Below, in pieces: positions 1 through 11,207 of a stretch of 51,716 nucleotides of DNA. The stretch's first letter is position 1, and the number at the start of each line of letters is the position of its first letter. Both the position numbers and the translations under genes were made by a program. Source of the DNA: Defluviicoccus sp. (lineage in GTDB: Bacteria; Pseudomonadota; Alphaproteobacteria; MPNO01); assembly GCA_028820505.1 (NCBI GenBank), contig JAPPIT010000011.1:13488-65203 (forward strand). Reading direction: 5' to 3'. The notes below the pieces were generated by a model. That model was given only the letters and a program-made list of their open reading frames with translations, searched no databases and was not told where the DNA came from.

Positions 1-108
1 TTAGTTTTTTTCGCGGGGGGGGGGGGTGTGTTTTTTTTTCGGGGGGGCGCGGGGGGGGCCGTGGGGGGGCGGGGGGGGGGGGGGGTTGGCGCGGCCCCCC
101 CCCCCCAC
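1..108. other. Low-complexity homopolymer edge, probable assembly artefact
   Basis: This stretch is runs of G, T and C with almost no mixed sequence. Readable coding sequence begins only at about base 108. It looks like a contig-end or read-end artefact rather than biology, so the residues it would add to the gene below (poly-Pro and poly-Gly) should be ignored. Confidence 0.85.
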
Positions 109-621
109 GGCGGCGATATCGGTCTCCTGCTCCATCGCGTCGATCGGCAGGGACACGAACACCGGACCCGAGGGCGGGTCGTGGGCGGTCTTGAAGGCAC
201 GCCGCACGATCGGGGCGATCTCGTCGGCGCTCTCGGCCTGGACGCTCCACTTCGCCACCGGCGCCGCCATCGCCACCAGGTCGTGGCCGAGGAGCGGATC
301 GCGGAGCCGGAGCCGGGTGTCCTGCTGTCCCGCCGTGACCACCATCGGCGAGTTGGCCCGGAGCGCGCCGTACATCATCCCGATGGCGTTGCCGAGGCCC
401 GGCGCCACGTGGAGGTTGACCACGCCGGTTCGGCCGCTCGCCTGGGCGTAGTAGCTCGCGGCGCCGATGGCGATGCCTTCGTGCAGCGCGAGCACGTAGG
501 AGAGCGCCGGGTACCGGGCCAGGCTGTCGATCAGCGGACTCTCGGTGGTGCCCGGATTGCCGAACAGGTGCCGGACGCCGTGCGCCAGCAGGCTCTCCAT
601 GAAAACGTCGCGCCCGTGCAT
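1..621 (-). CDS. Thiamine-diphosphate enzyme, N-terminal part (benzoylformate decarboxylase-like), 3' truncated
   Basis: Only about 170 residues of the N-terminal pyrimidine-binding domain of a ThDP-dependent decarboxylase or acetolactate-synthase-like enzyme are visible. The start at 621 gives MHGRDVFMESLLAHGVRHLF, followed by the family motif FGNPGTTESPLID and a LALHEGIAIGAASYYAQ segment holding the glutamate that activates ThDP. The NPGTTE form is typical of benzoylformate decarboxylase relatives rather than acetolactate synthase. An upstream in-frame start at 681 exists, but its extra residues are not family-like. The C-terminal PP domain lies beyond the window and sequence quality fails below base 108, so the substrate cannot be assigned. 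It is transcribed divergently from glutathione reductase. Confidence 0.8.
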   Translation of the reverse strand: MHGRDVFMESLLAHGVRHLFGNPGTTESPLIDSLARYPALSYVLALHEGIAIGAASYYAQASGRTGVVNLHVAPGLGNAIGMMYGALRANSPMVVTAGQQDTRLRLRDPLLGHDLVAMAAPVAKWSVQAESADEIAPIVRRAFKTAHDPPSGPVFVSLPIDAMEQETDIAAVGGGGRANPPPPPPPHGPPRAPPKKKHTPPPREKN

Positions 622-746
622 ACCCGTCCCTTTCTCCGGCGGACCGGTCCCGCCAAAGGGTCCGTTGCCCGAGGATAGCAACCGCGCGCCGAAGCCCCTA
701 GGCTTGCCGCCGACCGGCCGAGGCCGGACGTGCGGCGGAGGTGCTC

Positions 747-2123
747 ATGGCAGGCTACGACTACGATCTGTTCGTCATCGGCGCGGGTTCGGGCGGGGTC
801 CGGGCGGCGCGCATGTCGGCGTCCTACGGCGCGCGCGTGGCCGTCGCCGAGGAACGCTTCATGGGCGGGACCTGCGTCAATGTCGGCTGCATCCCCAAGA
901 AGCTCTTCGCCTACGGCGCGCATTACCGGGAGGACGCGGAGGACGCCGCCGCGTTCGGGCTCGCCTTCGCGGAGCCCGCGCTCCACTGGCCGACGCTGAT
1001 CGCCAACAAGAACAAGGAGATCGAGCGGCTCAACGGCATCTACCGGCGCATCCTCGGCAACAACGACGTCCGCATCTACGAGAGCCGCGCGACGTTCGCC
1101 GACGCGCACACGCTCGACGTGGGCGGCGAGCGGGTCACCGCCGAGACCGTGCTCGTCGCGACCGGCGGCCGGCCGCAACGACCGACGATCCCGGGCGGCG
1201 AGCACGCGATTACCTCGGAAGAGGCGTTCTTTCTCGAGGACCGGCCCGACCGGGTGCTGATCGTGGGCGGCGGCTATATCGCGGTCGAGTTCGCGGGAAT
1301 CTTCAACGGCTACGGGTCCGAGGTGATCCAGGCCTATCGCGGTCCGCTCTTCATGCGCGGCTTCGACATCGACATCCGCACCCACCTCGCCGGGGAAATG
1401 GAAAAGAAGGGGGTCGACATCCGCTGGCGCACCACGGTGGAGCGGATCGACCGGACGGAAGACGGGCTGGCCGCGGCGCTCTCCTCCGGCGAGACGGTCG
1501 TCGTGGACCGGGTGCTGTACGCGATCGGCCGGGTGCCCAACGTCGCCGGCATGGGGCTAGAGGCGGTCGGCGTCGAAATGCGGGAGAACGGCGCGATCGC
1601 GATCGACGAGCGGTTCCGCACCAGCGTGGACAACATCTACGCGCTCGGCGACGTGACGGACCGGCTGCAGCTCACCCCCGTCGCCATCGCCGAAGCCATG
1701 GTGCTCGCCGCCAACCTCTATGACGGCAAGGATCTCGGGATGGATTATGCCGACATCGCGACGGCGGTGTTCTCCAACCCCAATGTCGGGACCGTCGGGC
1801 TGACCGAGGAACGGGCGCGCGAGCGCTACGGCGCCGTCGACATATACCGCGAGGTTTTCCGCCCGCTCAAGCACACGCTGACGCTCGCGGAGGACCGCAC
1901 GATGATGAAGCTCGTTGTCGACCGCGTCTCGGACCGGGTGGTCGGCTGCCACATGGTGGGGCCCGACGCGGCCGAGATCACCCAGGGCCTCGGCATCGCG
2001 CTCAAATGCGGCGCGACCAAGGCGCAGTTCGACGCCACGGTCGGGATCCACCCCACCGCCGCCGAGGAGTTCGTCACCATGCGCACCCCCGTCCCCGAGC
2101 CCGAGGCTCAGGCGGCGGAGTAA
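747..2123 (+). CDS. gor: Glutathione-disulfide reductase
   Basis: This 458-residue FAD- and NADPH-dependent pyridine nucleotide-disulfide oxidoreductase reduces oxidised glutathione in the cytoplasm. It has the N-terminal FAD Rossmann motif GAGSGGVRAAR (residues 12-22), the redox-active pair C43/C48 in GGTCVNVGCIPKK, a second Rossmann motif VGGGYIAVEFAG for NADPH, and the C-terminal GIHPTAAEEFVT with the catalytic His-Glu pair. The GGTCVNVGCIPKK form points to glutathione reductase rather than lipoamide dehydrogenase (GGTCLNVGC). The ATG at 747 is preferred over the GTG at 741 because GGAGG at 737-741 sits five bases upstream. The gene stands alone ahead of a large inverted repeat. Confidence 0.93.
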   Translation: MAGYDYDLFVIGAGSGGVRAARMSASYGARVAVAEERFMGGTCVNVGCIPKKLFAYGAHYREDAEDAAAFGLAFAEPALHWPTLIANKNKEIERLNGIYRRILGNNDVRIYESRATFADAHTLDVGGERVTAETVLVATGGRPQRPTIPGGEHAITSEEAFFLEDRPDRVLIVGGGYIAVEFAGIFNGYGSEVIQAYRGPLFMRGFDIDIRTHLAGEMEKKGVDIRWRTTVERIDRTEDGLAAALSSGETVVVDRVLYAIGRVPNVAGMGLEAVGVEMRENGAIAIDERFRTSVDNIYALGDVTDRLQLTPVAIAEAMVLAANLYDGKDLGMDYADIATAVFSNPNVGTVGLTEERARERYGAVDIYREVFRPLKHTLTLAEDRTMMKLVVDRVSDRVVGCHMVGPDAAEITQGLGIALKCGATKAQFDATVGIHPTAAEEFVTMRTPVPEPEAQAAE

Positions 2124-2157
2124 GGGGCGATCGCGACCGGGAGGGTCTTTGGCGCCA

Positions 2158-2257
2158 CCCGTCATTTCGACCGGAGCGCCGACGGCGCGGAGCGGAGAAA
2201 TCTCCCTGCCGCCGCCGCGAGATTTCTCCGCTCGCTGCGCTCGGTCGAAATGACGGG
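2158..2257. repeat. Large imperfect inverted repeat (GTCATTTCGACC family)
   Basis: Two arms of about 40-46 bases face each other. The left arm opens CCCGTCATTTCGACCG and ends GCGGAGAAATCTC; the right arm is its complement with a short indel. The middle is a GC-rich spacer of about 15 bases. Such elements recur in intergenic regions of many proteobacteria. Here it fills the gap between gor and the DAHP synthase gene and could fold into a strong hairpin in RNA. Confidence 0.85.
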
Positions 2258-2382
2258 CAGGGTGCGAGGCCGCGAGCCTCCTCCCCGCCATTTGAACGGC
2301 CGACGAATTGCTGGCAATTTCGGCGGGGTTCGCGTATAGGGCGGCCCTTCCTAAGCCGACTCGACACTGGGAGTACCGCGCC

Positions 2383-3774
2383 ATGAGCGGGGACTGGACC
2401 CCGGACGGCTGGCGGTCGAAACCGATCCGCCAGGTCCCTGAATATCCCGACGCGGCAACGCTCGCCGAGGTGGAGGACCGCCTGCGCGGCTACCCGCCGC
2501 TGGTCTTCGCCGGCGAGGCGCGCCGGCTCCAGGCGCAGCTCGCCGACGTGGCGGCGGGCAAGGCGTTCCTGCTGCAGGGCGGCGATTGCGCGGAGAGCTT
2601 CGCCGAGTTCCATCCCGACAACATCCGCGACACGTTCCGCGTGATCCTGCAGATGGCGGTCGTGCTGATCTTCGGCGGCGGGCGCCCGGTGGTGAAGGTG
2701 GGGCGTCTCGCCGGCCAGTTCGCCAAGCCGCGCTCGGCCGATTTCGAGACCGTCGACGGGGTCGACCTGCCGAGCTATCGCGGCGACATGATCAACGACA
2801 TGCCGTTCGACGCCGGGTCGCGCGTTCCCGACCCCGGGCGCATGGTGCGCGCCTACAACCAGGCGGCGGCGACGCTGAACCTGCTGCGCGCCTTCGCCCA
2901 GGGCGGGTATGCCGATCTCCACCAGGTCCACAAGTGGAACCTCGATTTCGTCTCGGCGGGACCGGAGGCCGCGCGCTACGCCGACCTCGCCGACCGGATC
3001 GACGAGACGCTGCGCTTCATGGAGGCCTGCGGGCTGACCTCGGAGACCGTCCCGCAGATCCGCGAGACCGACCTGTACACCTCGCACGAGGCGCTGCTGC
3101 TGGGTTACGAGGAGGCGATGACCCGGGTCGATTCCACCACCGGCGACTGGTACGACACCTCGGCCCATCTGCTGTGGATCGGCGACCGGACGCGCCAGCT
3201 GGACGGGGCGCATGTGGAGTTCCTGCGCGGCGTCGCCAACCCGGTCGGGCTCAAGGTGGGGCCGAGCTCCGAGGTCGACGACCTGAAGCACCTGATCGAC
3301 CGGCTCAACCCCGACGACGTTCCGGGCCGCCTGACGCTCTATGCGCGCATGGGCGCCGGCAAGGTCGGCGAATTGCTGCCGCCGCTGGTCCGCGCGGTGA
3401 AGGAGGCGGGGCGCACGGTGGTCTGGGCCTGCGATCCGATGCACGGCAACACCATCAAGGCGCAGAACGGCTACAAGACCCGGCGCTTCGAGGCGATCCT
3501 TTCCGAGGTGCGCGACTTCTTCGACATTCTCCGCGCCGAGGGGACGCATCCGGGCGGCATCCATGTCGAGCTCACCGGCCAGAACGTCACCGAGTGCATC
3601 GGCGGCGCGCACGCGGTGACCGAGGAAAGCCTCGCCGACCGCTACCACACCCATTGCGATCCGAGGCTGAACGCGAGCCAGTCGCTCGAACTCGCCTTCT
3701 CGGTGGCGGAAGCGTTGAAGGCCGAGCGCGACAAGGCAAACGGCAACGCCCGTTCCGCCGCCGCCGCGGAATAG
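2383..3774 (+). CDS. Class II 3-deoxy-7-phosphoheptulonate (DAHP) synthase
   Basis: This 463-residue enzyme joins phosphoenolpyruvate and erythrose 4-phosphate in the first step of the shikimate pathway. It is the plant/actinobacterial class II type, about 460 residues, not the 350-residue AroFGH type. Family segments include the N-terminal [20 protein letters not shown] with the metal-ligand cysteine, [21 protein letters not shown] and [18 protein letters not shown]. The ATG at 2383 matches the family N-terminus; an upstream in-frame start at 2308 adds 25 residues that look like translated leader. It is followed 30 bases later by nadE. Confidence 0.93.
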   Translation: MSGDWTPDGWRSKPIRQVPEYPDAATLAEVEDRLRGYPPLVFAGEARRLQAQLADVAAGKAFLLQGGDCAESFAEFHPDNIRDTFRVILQMAVVLIFGGGRPVVKVGRLAGQFAKPRSADFETVDGVDLPSYRGDMINDMPFDAGSRVPDPGRMVRAYNQAAATLNLLRAFAQGGYADLHQVHKWNLDFVSAGPEAARYADLADRIDETLRFMEACGLTSETVPQIRETDLYTSHEALLLGYEEAMTRVDSTTGDWYDTSAHLLWIGDRTRQLDGAHVEFLRGVANPVGLKVGPSSEVDDLKHLIDRLNPDDVPGRLTLYARMGAGKVGELLPPLVRAVKEAGRTVVWACDPMHGNTIKAQNGYKTRRFEAILSEVRDFFDILRAEGTHPGGIHVELTGQNVTECIGGAHAVTEESLADRYHTHCDPRLNASQSLELAFSVAEALKAERDKANGNARSAAAAE

Positions 3775-3804
3775 GCCCGACGCCGCCCGGACGGCGATCC
3801 CCGG

Positions 3805-5466
3805 ATGACCGACGCTCTCACCATCGCCCTCGCGCAGCTCAACCCGACCGTCGGCGACGTGACCGGGAACGCAAGGCAGTTGCGCAGCGCCCGCGAGGAG
3901 GCGGCCCGGCTCGGCGCCGATCTGGTGGTCGCCTCGGAACTCGCGCTCTCCGGCTATCCGCCCGAGGACCTCGTCGTGCGGCCATCCTTCCAGGAGACCG
4001 TGCACCGCGAGCTGCAGGCCCTGGCGGCGGAGACGGAAGACGGCGGGCCCGGGCTCCTGGTGGGCACGCCCTGGGTCGACGGCGGGACGGTCTACAACGT
4101 CGCCGCCCTGCTCGACGGCGGCAGGATCGCCGATATGCGCCGCAAGTACGACCTGCCGAACTACGGCGTGTTCGACGAGAAGCGCGTCTTCGCCGGCGGG
4201 CCCCTGCCTGGGCCGGTCAATTTCCGCGGCGTGCGGCTGGGCGTGATGATCTGCGAGGACATGTGGACCGACGAGGTCACCGAGTGCCTGGAAGAGTCGG
4301 GGGCCGAAATCCTGGTGGTCCTCAACGGTTCCCCGTTCGAGGTCGACAAGGTGGACCAGCGCCTCAACCTCGCGGTCGCGCGGGTCACCGAATCCCGCCT
4401 GCCCATCATTTACGTCAACCAGGTCGGCGGGCAGGACGAGCTGGTGTTCGACGGAAGCTCCTTCGTGCTCGATGCCGACGCCGCGCTGAAGGGACAGGCG
4501 GTAAGCTGGCGCGAGGAGATACTGCCCACGACCTGGCGGCGCGAGAACGGCGCCTGGCATTGCGAGACCGCCGAGCGCAACCCCCCGGCGGAGGGCCTGG
4601 CCGCGATCTACGAGGCGATGACGCTGGGCTTGCGCGACTACGTGACCAAGAACGGGTTCCCCGGCGTGATCATCGGTCTTTCCGGCGGCATCGACTCCGC
4701 GCTCACCGCCGCCGTGGCCGCCGACGCGCTTGGCCCCGGCCGCGTGCGCTGCGTGATGATGCCCTCGCCCTACACGTCCGCCGAGAGCCTGGAGGACGCG
4801 GCGGCGACCGCGCGGCTCCTGGGCGTCGCGCTCGACGAGGTCTCGATCGAGCCGGCGATGGGCGCCTTCGACACCATGCTGCGCCCGCTCTTCGGCAACG
4901 CCGAGGCCGACACGACGGAAGAAAACATCCAGGCGCGCTCGCGCGGCATGACGCTGATGGCGCTTTCCAACAAGACCGGCAGCATGGTGCTGTCGACCGG
5001 CAACAAGTCCGAGATGTCGGTCGGCTACGCCACCCTCTACGGCGACATGTGCGGCGGCTATTCGGTGCTCAAGGACGTCTACAAGACGACCGTGTTCGCG
5101 CTGGCGCGCTGGCGCAACGGGAACCGGCTGCCGGGGATGCTCGGGCCCGAAGGCCGCGCGATCCCCGAACGCGTCATCGTCAAGCCGCCGTCCGCCGAGC
5201 TCAAGCCGGACCAGCGCGACGACGACACGCTGCCGCCCTACGACACGCTCGACCGCATCCTCGACGGGCTGGTCGAGCGCGACATGGGCGTCGACGCGGT
5301 GGTCGAGGAAGGGTTCGACCGGGCGCTGGTGCTCAGGGTCTGGCGCATGCTGCTCGGCGCGGAGTACAAGCGCCGCCAGGCACCGCCCGGCGTGAAGATC
5401 ACCAGCCGGTCGTTCGGCCGCGACCGCCGCTACCCCATCGTCAACGCCTTCAGGGGCCGGGACTGA
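3805..5466 (+). CDS. nadE: Glutamine-dependent NAD+ synthetase
   Basis: This two-domain enzyme of 553 residues amidates nicotinate adenine dinucleotide to NAD+ using ammonia from glutamine. The N-terminal nitrilase-fold glutaminase (about 1-260) shows its catalytic triad: E45 in VASELALSGYPPEDL, K114 in RRKYDLPNYGVF and C150 in GVMICEDMW. The C-terminal ATP pyrophosphatase domain has the PP-loop SGGIDS at 293-298 and STGNKSEMSVGYATLYGDM. Length and domain order match bacterial glutamine-dependent NadE, so ammonia channelling is expected. It is tightly followed by cysS (12 bases). Confidence 0.95.
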   Translation: MTDALTIALAQLNPTVGDVTGNARQLRSAREEAARLGADLVVASELALSGYPPEDLVVRPSFQETVHRELQALAAETEDGGPGLLVGTPWVDGGTVYNVAALLDGGRIADMRRKYDLPNYGVFDEKRVFAGGPLPGPVNFRGVRLGVMICEDMWTDEVTECLEESGAEILVVLNGSPFEVDKVDQRLNLAVARVTESRLPIIYVNQVGGQDELVFDGSSFVLDADAALKGQAVSWREEILPTTWRRENGAWHCETAERNPPAEGLAAIYEAMTLGLRDYVTKNGFPGVIIGLSGGIDSALTAAVAADALGPGRVRCVMMPSPYTSAESLEDAAATARLLGVALDEVSIEPAMGAFDTMLRPLFGNAEADTTEENIQARSRGMTLMALSNKTGSMVLSTGNKSEMSVGYATLYGDMCGGYSVLKDVYKTTVFALARWRNGNRLPGMLGPEGRAIPERVIVKPPSAELKPDQRDDDTLPPYDTLDRILDGLVERDMGVDAVVEEGFDRALVLRVWRMLLGAEYKRRQAPPGVKITSRSFGRDRRYPIVNAFRGRD

Positions 5467-5478
5467 TCCGGCACGGCA

Positions 5479-6854
<1,376 letters not shown>

Positions 6855-6858
<4 letters not shown>

Positions 6859-8453
6859 GCGACGACAGGCGCATTCACCTCTTCGATTCCACCCTGCGCG
6901 ATGGTGCGCAGACCCAAGGCGTCGATTTCGGCGTCGCCGACAAGGCCGCGGTGGCGCGTGCGCTCGACCGACTCGGGATCGACTATGTCGAGGGCGGCTG
7001 GCCCGGGGCCAACCCGACCGACGATGCGTTCTTCGCCGAACCGCCGGCGCTTGCGAACGCGAAATTCACCGCCTTCGGCATGACGAGGCGTCCGGGCCGC
7101 AGCGCCCAGAACGACCCCGGTCTCGCGGCGCTGGTGGATGCGCGCGCGCCGGTCGTCTGCATCGTCGGCAAGACCTGGGATTTCCATGTCGAGCAGGCGC
7201 TCGGCGTCAGCCTCGACGAGAACATCGCGATGATCGCCGACTCGATCGCCCATCTCGCGGCGTCGAAGGACGAGGCGATGTTCGACGCCGAGCACTTCTT
7301 CGACGGCTACAAGGCCAATCCCGACTTCGCGCTCGCCTGCGTGAAGGCCGCCCACGAGGCAGGCGCGCGCTGGGTGGTGCTGTGCGACACCAACGGCGGC
7401 ACGTTGCCCCATGAGGTCGAACGCATCGTGGGCGAGGTGGCGCGGAAAATTCCCGGCGGCGCGCTCGGCATCCACTGCCACAACGACACCGAGAACGCCG
7501 TCGCCAACTCGCTCGCCGCCGTGCGCGCGGGCGCCCGCCAGATCCAGGGCACGCTCAACGGCCTCGGCGAACGCTGCGGCAACGCCAACCTGATCTCGCT
7601 GATCCCCAGCCTGATGCTCAAGATGGGCTACGAGACGGGGATCGACGAGGCGGGGCTGGCCGAGCTCACCCCCGTCTCCCGCCTCGTCGACGAACGGCTC
7701 AACCGGGCGCCGTTGCGGAATGCCGCCTATGTCGGCGCGTCCGCTTTCGCGCACAAGGGCGGGCTCCATGTCTCGGCGATCGAGAAGGACCCGCGAACCT
7801 ACGAGCATATCGACCCCGCGCTGGTCGGCAACGAGCGCCAGATCGTGGTCTCCGACCAGGCCGGGCGGTCCAACATCCTCGCCCGGTTCCGCAAGATCGG
7901 GCTCGACATCGACCCCAAGAACTCCAAGCTGCCGCGCCTTCTGGAAGAGGTGAAGCGGCGCGAGTTCGAGGGCTACGCCTATGACGGGGCCGGCGCGAGC
8001 TTCGAGCTCCTCGCCCGGCGCACGCTGGGGTCGGTGCCCGAGTTCTTCCGGCTACACAGTTTCCGGGTGTTCGACGAGCGCCGCTGGAACGCGCGCGGCG
8101 AGCTGATCACGCTGTCGGAGGCCACCGTCAAGGTCGATATGGGGAACGACCGCCACATGGCGGTGGCCGAGGGGAACGGCCCGGTCAACGCGCTCGACGG
8201 CGCGCTGCGCAAGGTGCTGATCCCGTTCTATCCGGGGCTCGGCGCGCTCCGGCTGGTCGACTACAAGGTCCGTATCCTCACCCCCGGCGACGGCACCGCC
8301 GCGGTCACGCGGGTGATGATCGAGAGCGCGGACGACGACGGCGAGAACTGGGCCGCGGTCGGAGTTTCGACCAACGTGATCGACGCCTCCTTCAACGCGC
8401 TCAACGACTCGATCACCTACAAGCTGATGCGCGACGGCGTCGGCGCCGCCTGA
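6855..8453 (+). CDS. cimA: (R)-citramalate synthase
   Basis: This 532-residue HMGL-like enzyme of the LeuA family condenses pyruvate with acetyl-CoA to citramalate, the threonine-independent entry to isoleucine synthesis. FDSTLRDGAQTQGVDF near the N-terminus has the catalytic Arg-Asp pair, GIHCHNDTENAVANSLAAV carries the metal-binding HxH, and GTLNGLGERCGNANL is diagnostic. A LeuA-type allosteric dimer domain occupies about residues 400-530. The GAQTQG motif and length favour CimA over isopropylmalate or homocitrate synthase. The ATG at 6855 overlaps the cysS stop; an in-frame ATG at 6843 is possible. The stop overlaps the trmJ start in a TGATG. Confidence 0.9.
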
Positions 8454-9250
8454 TGGCGGGAACCGACCGCAGCCGCCGCGCGGTCTCCTCAGCCGATTCC
8501 AGCGCGCCCGCGGTGGTGCTGGTCGAGCCGCAGCTGGGCGAGAATATCGGCGCGGCGGCGCGCGCGATGCTCAATTTCGGGCTGACCGACATGCGCCTCG
8601 TCGCCCCGCGCGGCGACTGGCCCAACCAGAAGGCGATCAACACCGCGTCCGGGGCCGAAGCGGTGCTCGCCGACGCCAGGGTGTTTCCCACGACAGAAAA
8701 GGCGATCGGGGATATACGCCACGTGCTCGCCACCACCGCGCGGGTGCGCGACATGGTCAAGCCGGTGCTGACCCCGCGCGCGGCGGCGGAGCGGCTGCGC
8801 GATTTCCAAAACAGAGGCGAGCGCGCGGCCCTTCTGTTCGGCCGCGAGAAGAGCGGGCTCGACAACGACGACGCGGCGCGCGCCGAGGCGCTGGTGATCG
8901 TGCCGGCCAACCCGGCCTATTCGTCGATCAACCTCGCCCAGGCGGTGCTGCTGATCGGCTACGAATGGTTCCAGGCCGACCCCATGCTCGAAGACGGCGC
9001 GGAACGGCTCGTCCGGAAGGGCGCGCAGGCCGCGACCCAGCAGGAAATCCAGGATCTGTTCGCCCATCTCGAGGGCGAGCTCGACGATTGCGGCTTCCTC
9101 TACCCGCCCGACAAGCGGCCCCGGATGGTGCGCAACATCCGCAACATCTTCACCCGCGCCGACCTGACCGACCAGGAGGTGCGGACGCTGAGGGGCATCG
9201 TCGGCGGGCTTACCGGAAGGCGCGCCGGGAAGACCCGGGGAGATGAATGA
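8453..9250 (+). CDS. trmJ: tRNA (cytidine/uridine-32 2'-O)-methyltransferase, TrmJ type
   Basis: This 265-residue SPOUT-superfamily enzyme is predicted to methylate the ribose of nucleotide 32 in tRNA anticodon loops with SAM. The motifs are VLVEPQLGENIGAAARAMLN at the N-terminus, LLFGREKSGLDNDD in the middle and the knot segment IVPANPAYSSINLAQAVLL. The C-terminal helical extension is typical of TrmJ. The first 15 residues are low-complexity and may overrun the true start. It overlaps the genes on both sides, which indicates a shared transcript with cimA and the DUF3553 gene. Confidence 0.88.
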   Translation: MAGTDRSRRAVSSADSSAPAVVLVEPQLGENIGAAARAMLNFGLTDMRLVAPRGDWPNQKAINTASGAEAVLADARVFPTTEKAIGDIRHVLATTARVRDMVKPVLTPRAAAERLRDFQNRGERAALLFGREKSGLDNDDAARAEALVIVPANPAYSSINLAQAVLLIGYEWFQADPMLEDGAERLVRKGAQAATQQEIQDLFAHLEGELDDCGFLYPPDKRPRMVRNIRNIFTRADLTDQEVRTLRGIVGGLTGRRAGKTRGDE

Positions 9251-9416
9251 GCTGGCGCCCGGAATGCGCGTTCGCCACCCGGGACAGCCCGATTGGGGGC
9301 TCGGCCAGGTCCAGTCGGTCGACGGCGCCCGCGTGACCGTCAATTTCGAGCACGCCGGCAAGCTGCTCATCAACACCGAGGTCGTCGCGCTGGAAACGGT
9401 CGACGATCTGCCCTGA
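9243..9416 (+). CDS. Small DUF3553 protein
   Basis: This is a 57-residue ORF starting inside the end of trmJ (overlap 8 bases). Its sequence MRVRHPGQPDWGLGQVQSV, followed by VTVNFEHAGKLLINTEVVAL, matches the DUF3553 family of small alphaproteobacterial proteins. That RHP...WGxGxV pattern resembles the beta-barrel CarD or KOW-like folds and is also seen at the end of some UvrD-type helicases. The function is unknown. It was found by reading the sequence directly, because it is short. Confidence 0.8.
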   Translation: MNELAPGMRVRHPGQPDWGLGQVQSVDGARVTVNFEHAGKLLINTEVVALETVDDLP

Positions 9417-9432
9417 TCGGGCGCGCAACATT

Positions 9433-9461
9433 TTGACGGCGCCCGGTGCGAGCCGTTAGGT
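9433..9461 (+). promoter_or_regulatory. Candidate sigma70-type promoter of the formate dehydrogenase operon
   Basis: TTGACG at 9433-9438 and TTAGGT at 9456-9461 are separated by 17 bases and lie 27 bases ahead of the fdh1B start, directly after the stop of the previous gene. The -35 matches five of six consensus bases; the -10 is weak. No experimental support. Confidence 0.4.
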
Positions 9462-9488
9462 TCGCCACGGAAGAATTTTCAGGGTTTC

Positions 9489-11204
9489 ATGAGCATGGCG
9501 GAAGGCGCGCGGGTGGTACGCGCATACGGGCATCCCGGATCGGCACGGACCCGGGCGCGGCCCCGGACCAAGGGACGCCAGGTCGATCCCGGGGCGGCGG
9601 GACGGGTGCGCGCGCTGCTCGGCGACCGGCCGCGCCGGCGGGATCTCCTGATCGAGCACCTCCACCTGATCCAGGATTCGCAGGGCTGTCTCGTGCCCGG
9701 CGACATGGCGGCGCTCGCCGAAGAGATGAAGCTCTCGCTGACCGAGGTCTACGAGGTCGCGACGTTCTACGCCCATTTCGACGTGCTCGGCGACGACGAC
9801 CCGCGCCCGCCGCCGGTCACCGTCCGGGTCTGCGATTCGCTCACCTGCGAGATGATGGGCGCCGATGCCCTGATCGCGGCGCTGGAGGAAAGCGTCGGCG
9901 AGGACGTCCGTATCGTGCGCGCGCCCTGCATCGGCGCCTGCGACCGCGCGCCGGCGGCGGAGGTCGGGCACAACCAGATGTCGCACGCGACGCCCGAACG
10001 CATCGCGACGGCCATTGCGGACGACCGGACCGGGCCCGAGACCCCGGCCTATACCGGGTTCGACGACTATGTCGCCGGCGGCGGATATGCGCTGCTCCGG
10101 GAGTGCCGGGACGGCGCCCGTTCCGTCGAAAGCGTGATCGAGGCGCTCGACGGATCGAACCTGCGCGGGCTCGGCGGCGCGGGTTTCCCCACCGGCCGGA
10201 AATGGACCTTCGTTCGCGCCGAGCAGGGTCCCCGCTATCTCGCCGTCAACGCCGACGAGGGCGAGCCCGGCACCTTCAAGGACCGCTATTTCCTCGAAAC
10301 CGACCCGCACCGGTTCCTCGAAGGCATGCTGATCGCGGATTGGGCGATCGAGGCGGAAGAGACCTACATCTACCTGCGCGACGAGTACCCGGTCGCCCGC
10401 GAGATCCTGATCGAAGAGATCGCCCGGTTGGAGAAGGAGGGCCTCGCCGAGCCCGGCTCCATCGTGCTCAGGCGGGGCGCGGGCGCCTATATCTGCGGCG
10501 AGGAGTCCGCGATGCTCGAAAGCATCGAGGGCAAGCGCGGCCTGCCGCGGCACAAGCCGCCGTTCCCCGCCCAGGTCGGGCTGTTCGGCAAGCCGACCCT
10601 GATCAACAACGTCGAGACGCTCTACTGGGTGCCCGACATCCTCGCCAACGGTCCCGGCTGGTTCGCCGGCAAGGGCCGCAACGGGCGCAAGGGCTTGCGG
10701 ACCTTCTCGGTTTCCGGCCGGGTGAAGGAGCCCGGGGTGAAGATCGCCGAGGCCGGGATCACCGCGCGGGAGCTGATCGACGAACATTGCGGCGGGATGG
10801 CGGACGGCCACCGCTTCAAGGGCTATCTCCCCGGCGGCGCCTCGGGCGGCATCCTGCCGGCCGGCATGGCGGATATCCCGCTCGACTTCGGCACCCTCGA
10901 GGAGCATGGCTGCCTGATCGGATCCGCCGCCGTGATCGTGCTCTCCGACCGCGACTCGGCGGCCGACGCGGCGCTCAACCTGATGCGCTTCTTCGAGGAC
11001 GAGAGCTGCGGCCAGTGCACGCCCTGCCGCGCGGGCTGCGAGAAATCGGTCGGGCTCATGCGCCGGCCCAGATGGGACGAGCCGCTGCTCCGCGAGCTCA
11101 GCCGGGCGATGATCGACGCCTCGATCTGCGGCCTCGGCCAGGCGGCGCCGAACGGGCTATTGTCGGCGCTCAAGCATTTCCCCCAGGACATACCGAACGG
11201 TTAG
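9489..11204 (+). CDS. fdh1B: NAD-dependent formate dehydrogenase, fused beta subunit (NuoE + NuoF-like)
   Basis: This 571-residue diaphorase subunit passes electrons from the formate-oxidising subunit to NAD+. Residues 35-165 are NuoE/FdsG-like with a [2Fe-2S] site at C115, C120, C147 and C151 (VCDSLTC...PCIGAC). From about 185 on it is NuoF/FdsB-like, with GLGGAGFPTGRKW (NADH/FMN), NADEGEPGTFKDRYF, CGEESAMLESIEGKRGLPR and the [4Fe-4S] motif ESCGQCTPCRAGC. A single fused chain is the Methylobacterium Fdh1B arrangement; Rhodobacter FdsG and FdsB are separate. The next gene, the catalytic subunit, starts three bases after the stop. A second ATG at 9495 is an alternative start. Confidence 0.92.
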   Translation: MSMAEGARVVRAYGHPGSARTRARPRTKGRQVDPGAAGRVRALLGDRPRRRDLLIEHLHLIQDSQGCLVPGDMAALAEEMKLSLTEVYEVATFYAHFDVLGDDDPRPPPVTVRVCDSLTCEMMGADALIAALEESVGEDVRIVRAPCIGACDRAPAAEVGHNQMSHATPERIATAIADDRTGPETPAYTGFDDYVAGGGYALLRECRDGARSVESVIEALDGSNLRGLGGAGFPTGRKWTFVRAEQGPRYLAVNADEGEPGTFKDRYFLETDPHRFLEGMLIADWAIEAEETYIYLRDEYPVAREILIEEIARLEKEGLAEPGSIVLRRGAGAYICGEESAMLESIEGKRGLPRHKPPFPAQVGLFGKPTLINNVETLYWVPDILANGPGWFAGKGRNGRKGLRTFSVSGRVKEPGVKIAEAGITARELIDEHCGGMADGHRFKGYLPGGASGGILPAGMADIPLDFGTLEEHGCLIGSAAVIVLSDRDSAADAALNLMRFFEDESCGQCTPCRAGCEKSVGLMRRPRWDEPLLRELSRAMIDASICGLGQAAPNGLLSALKHFPQDIPNG

Positions 11205-11207
11205 ACG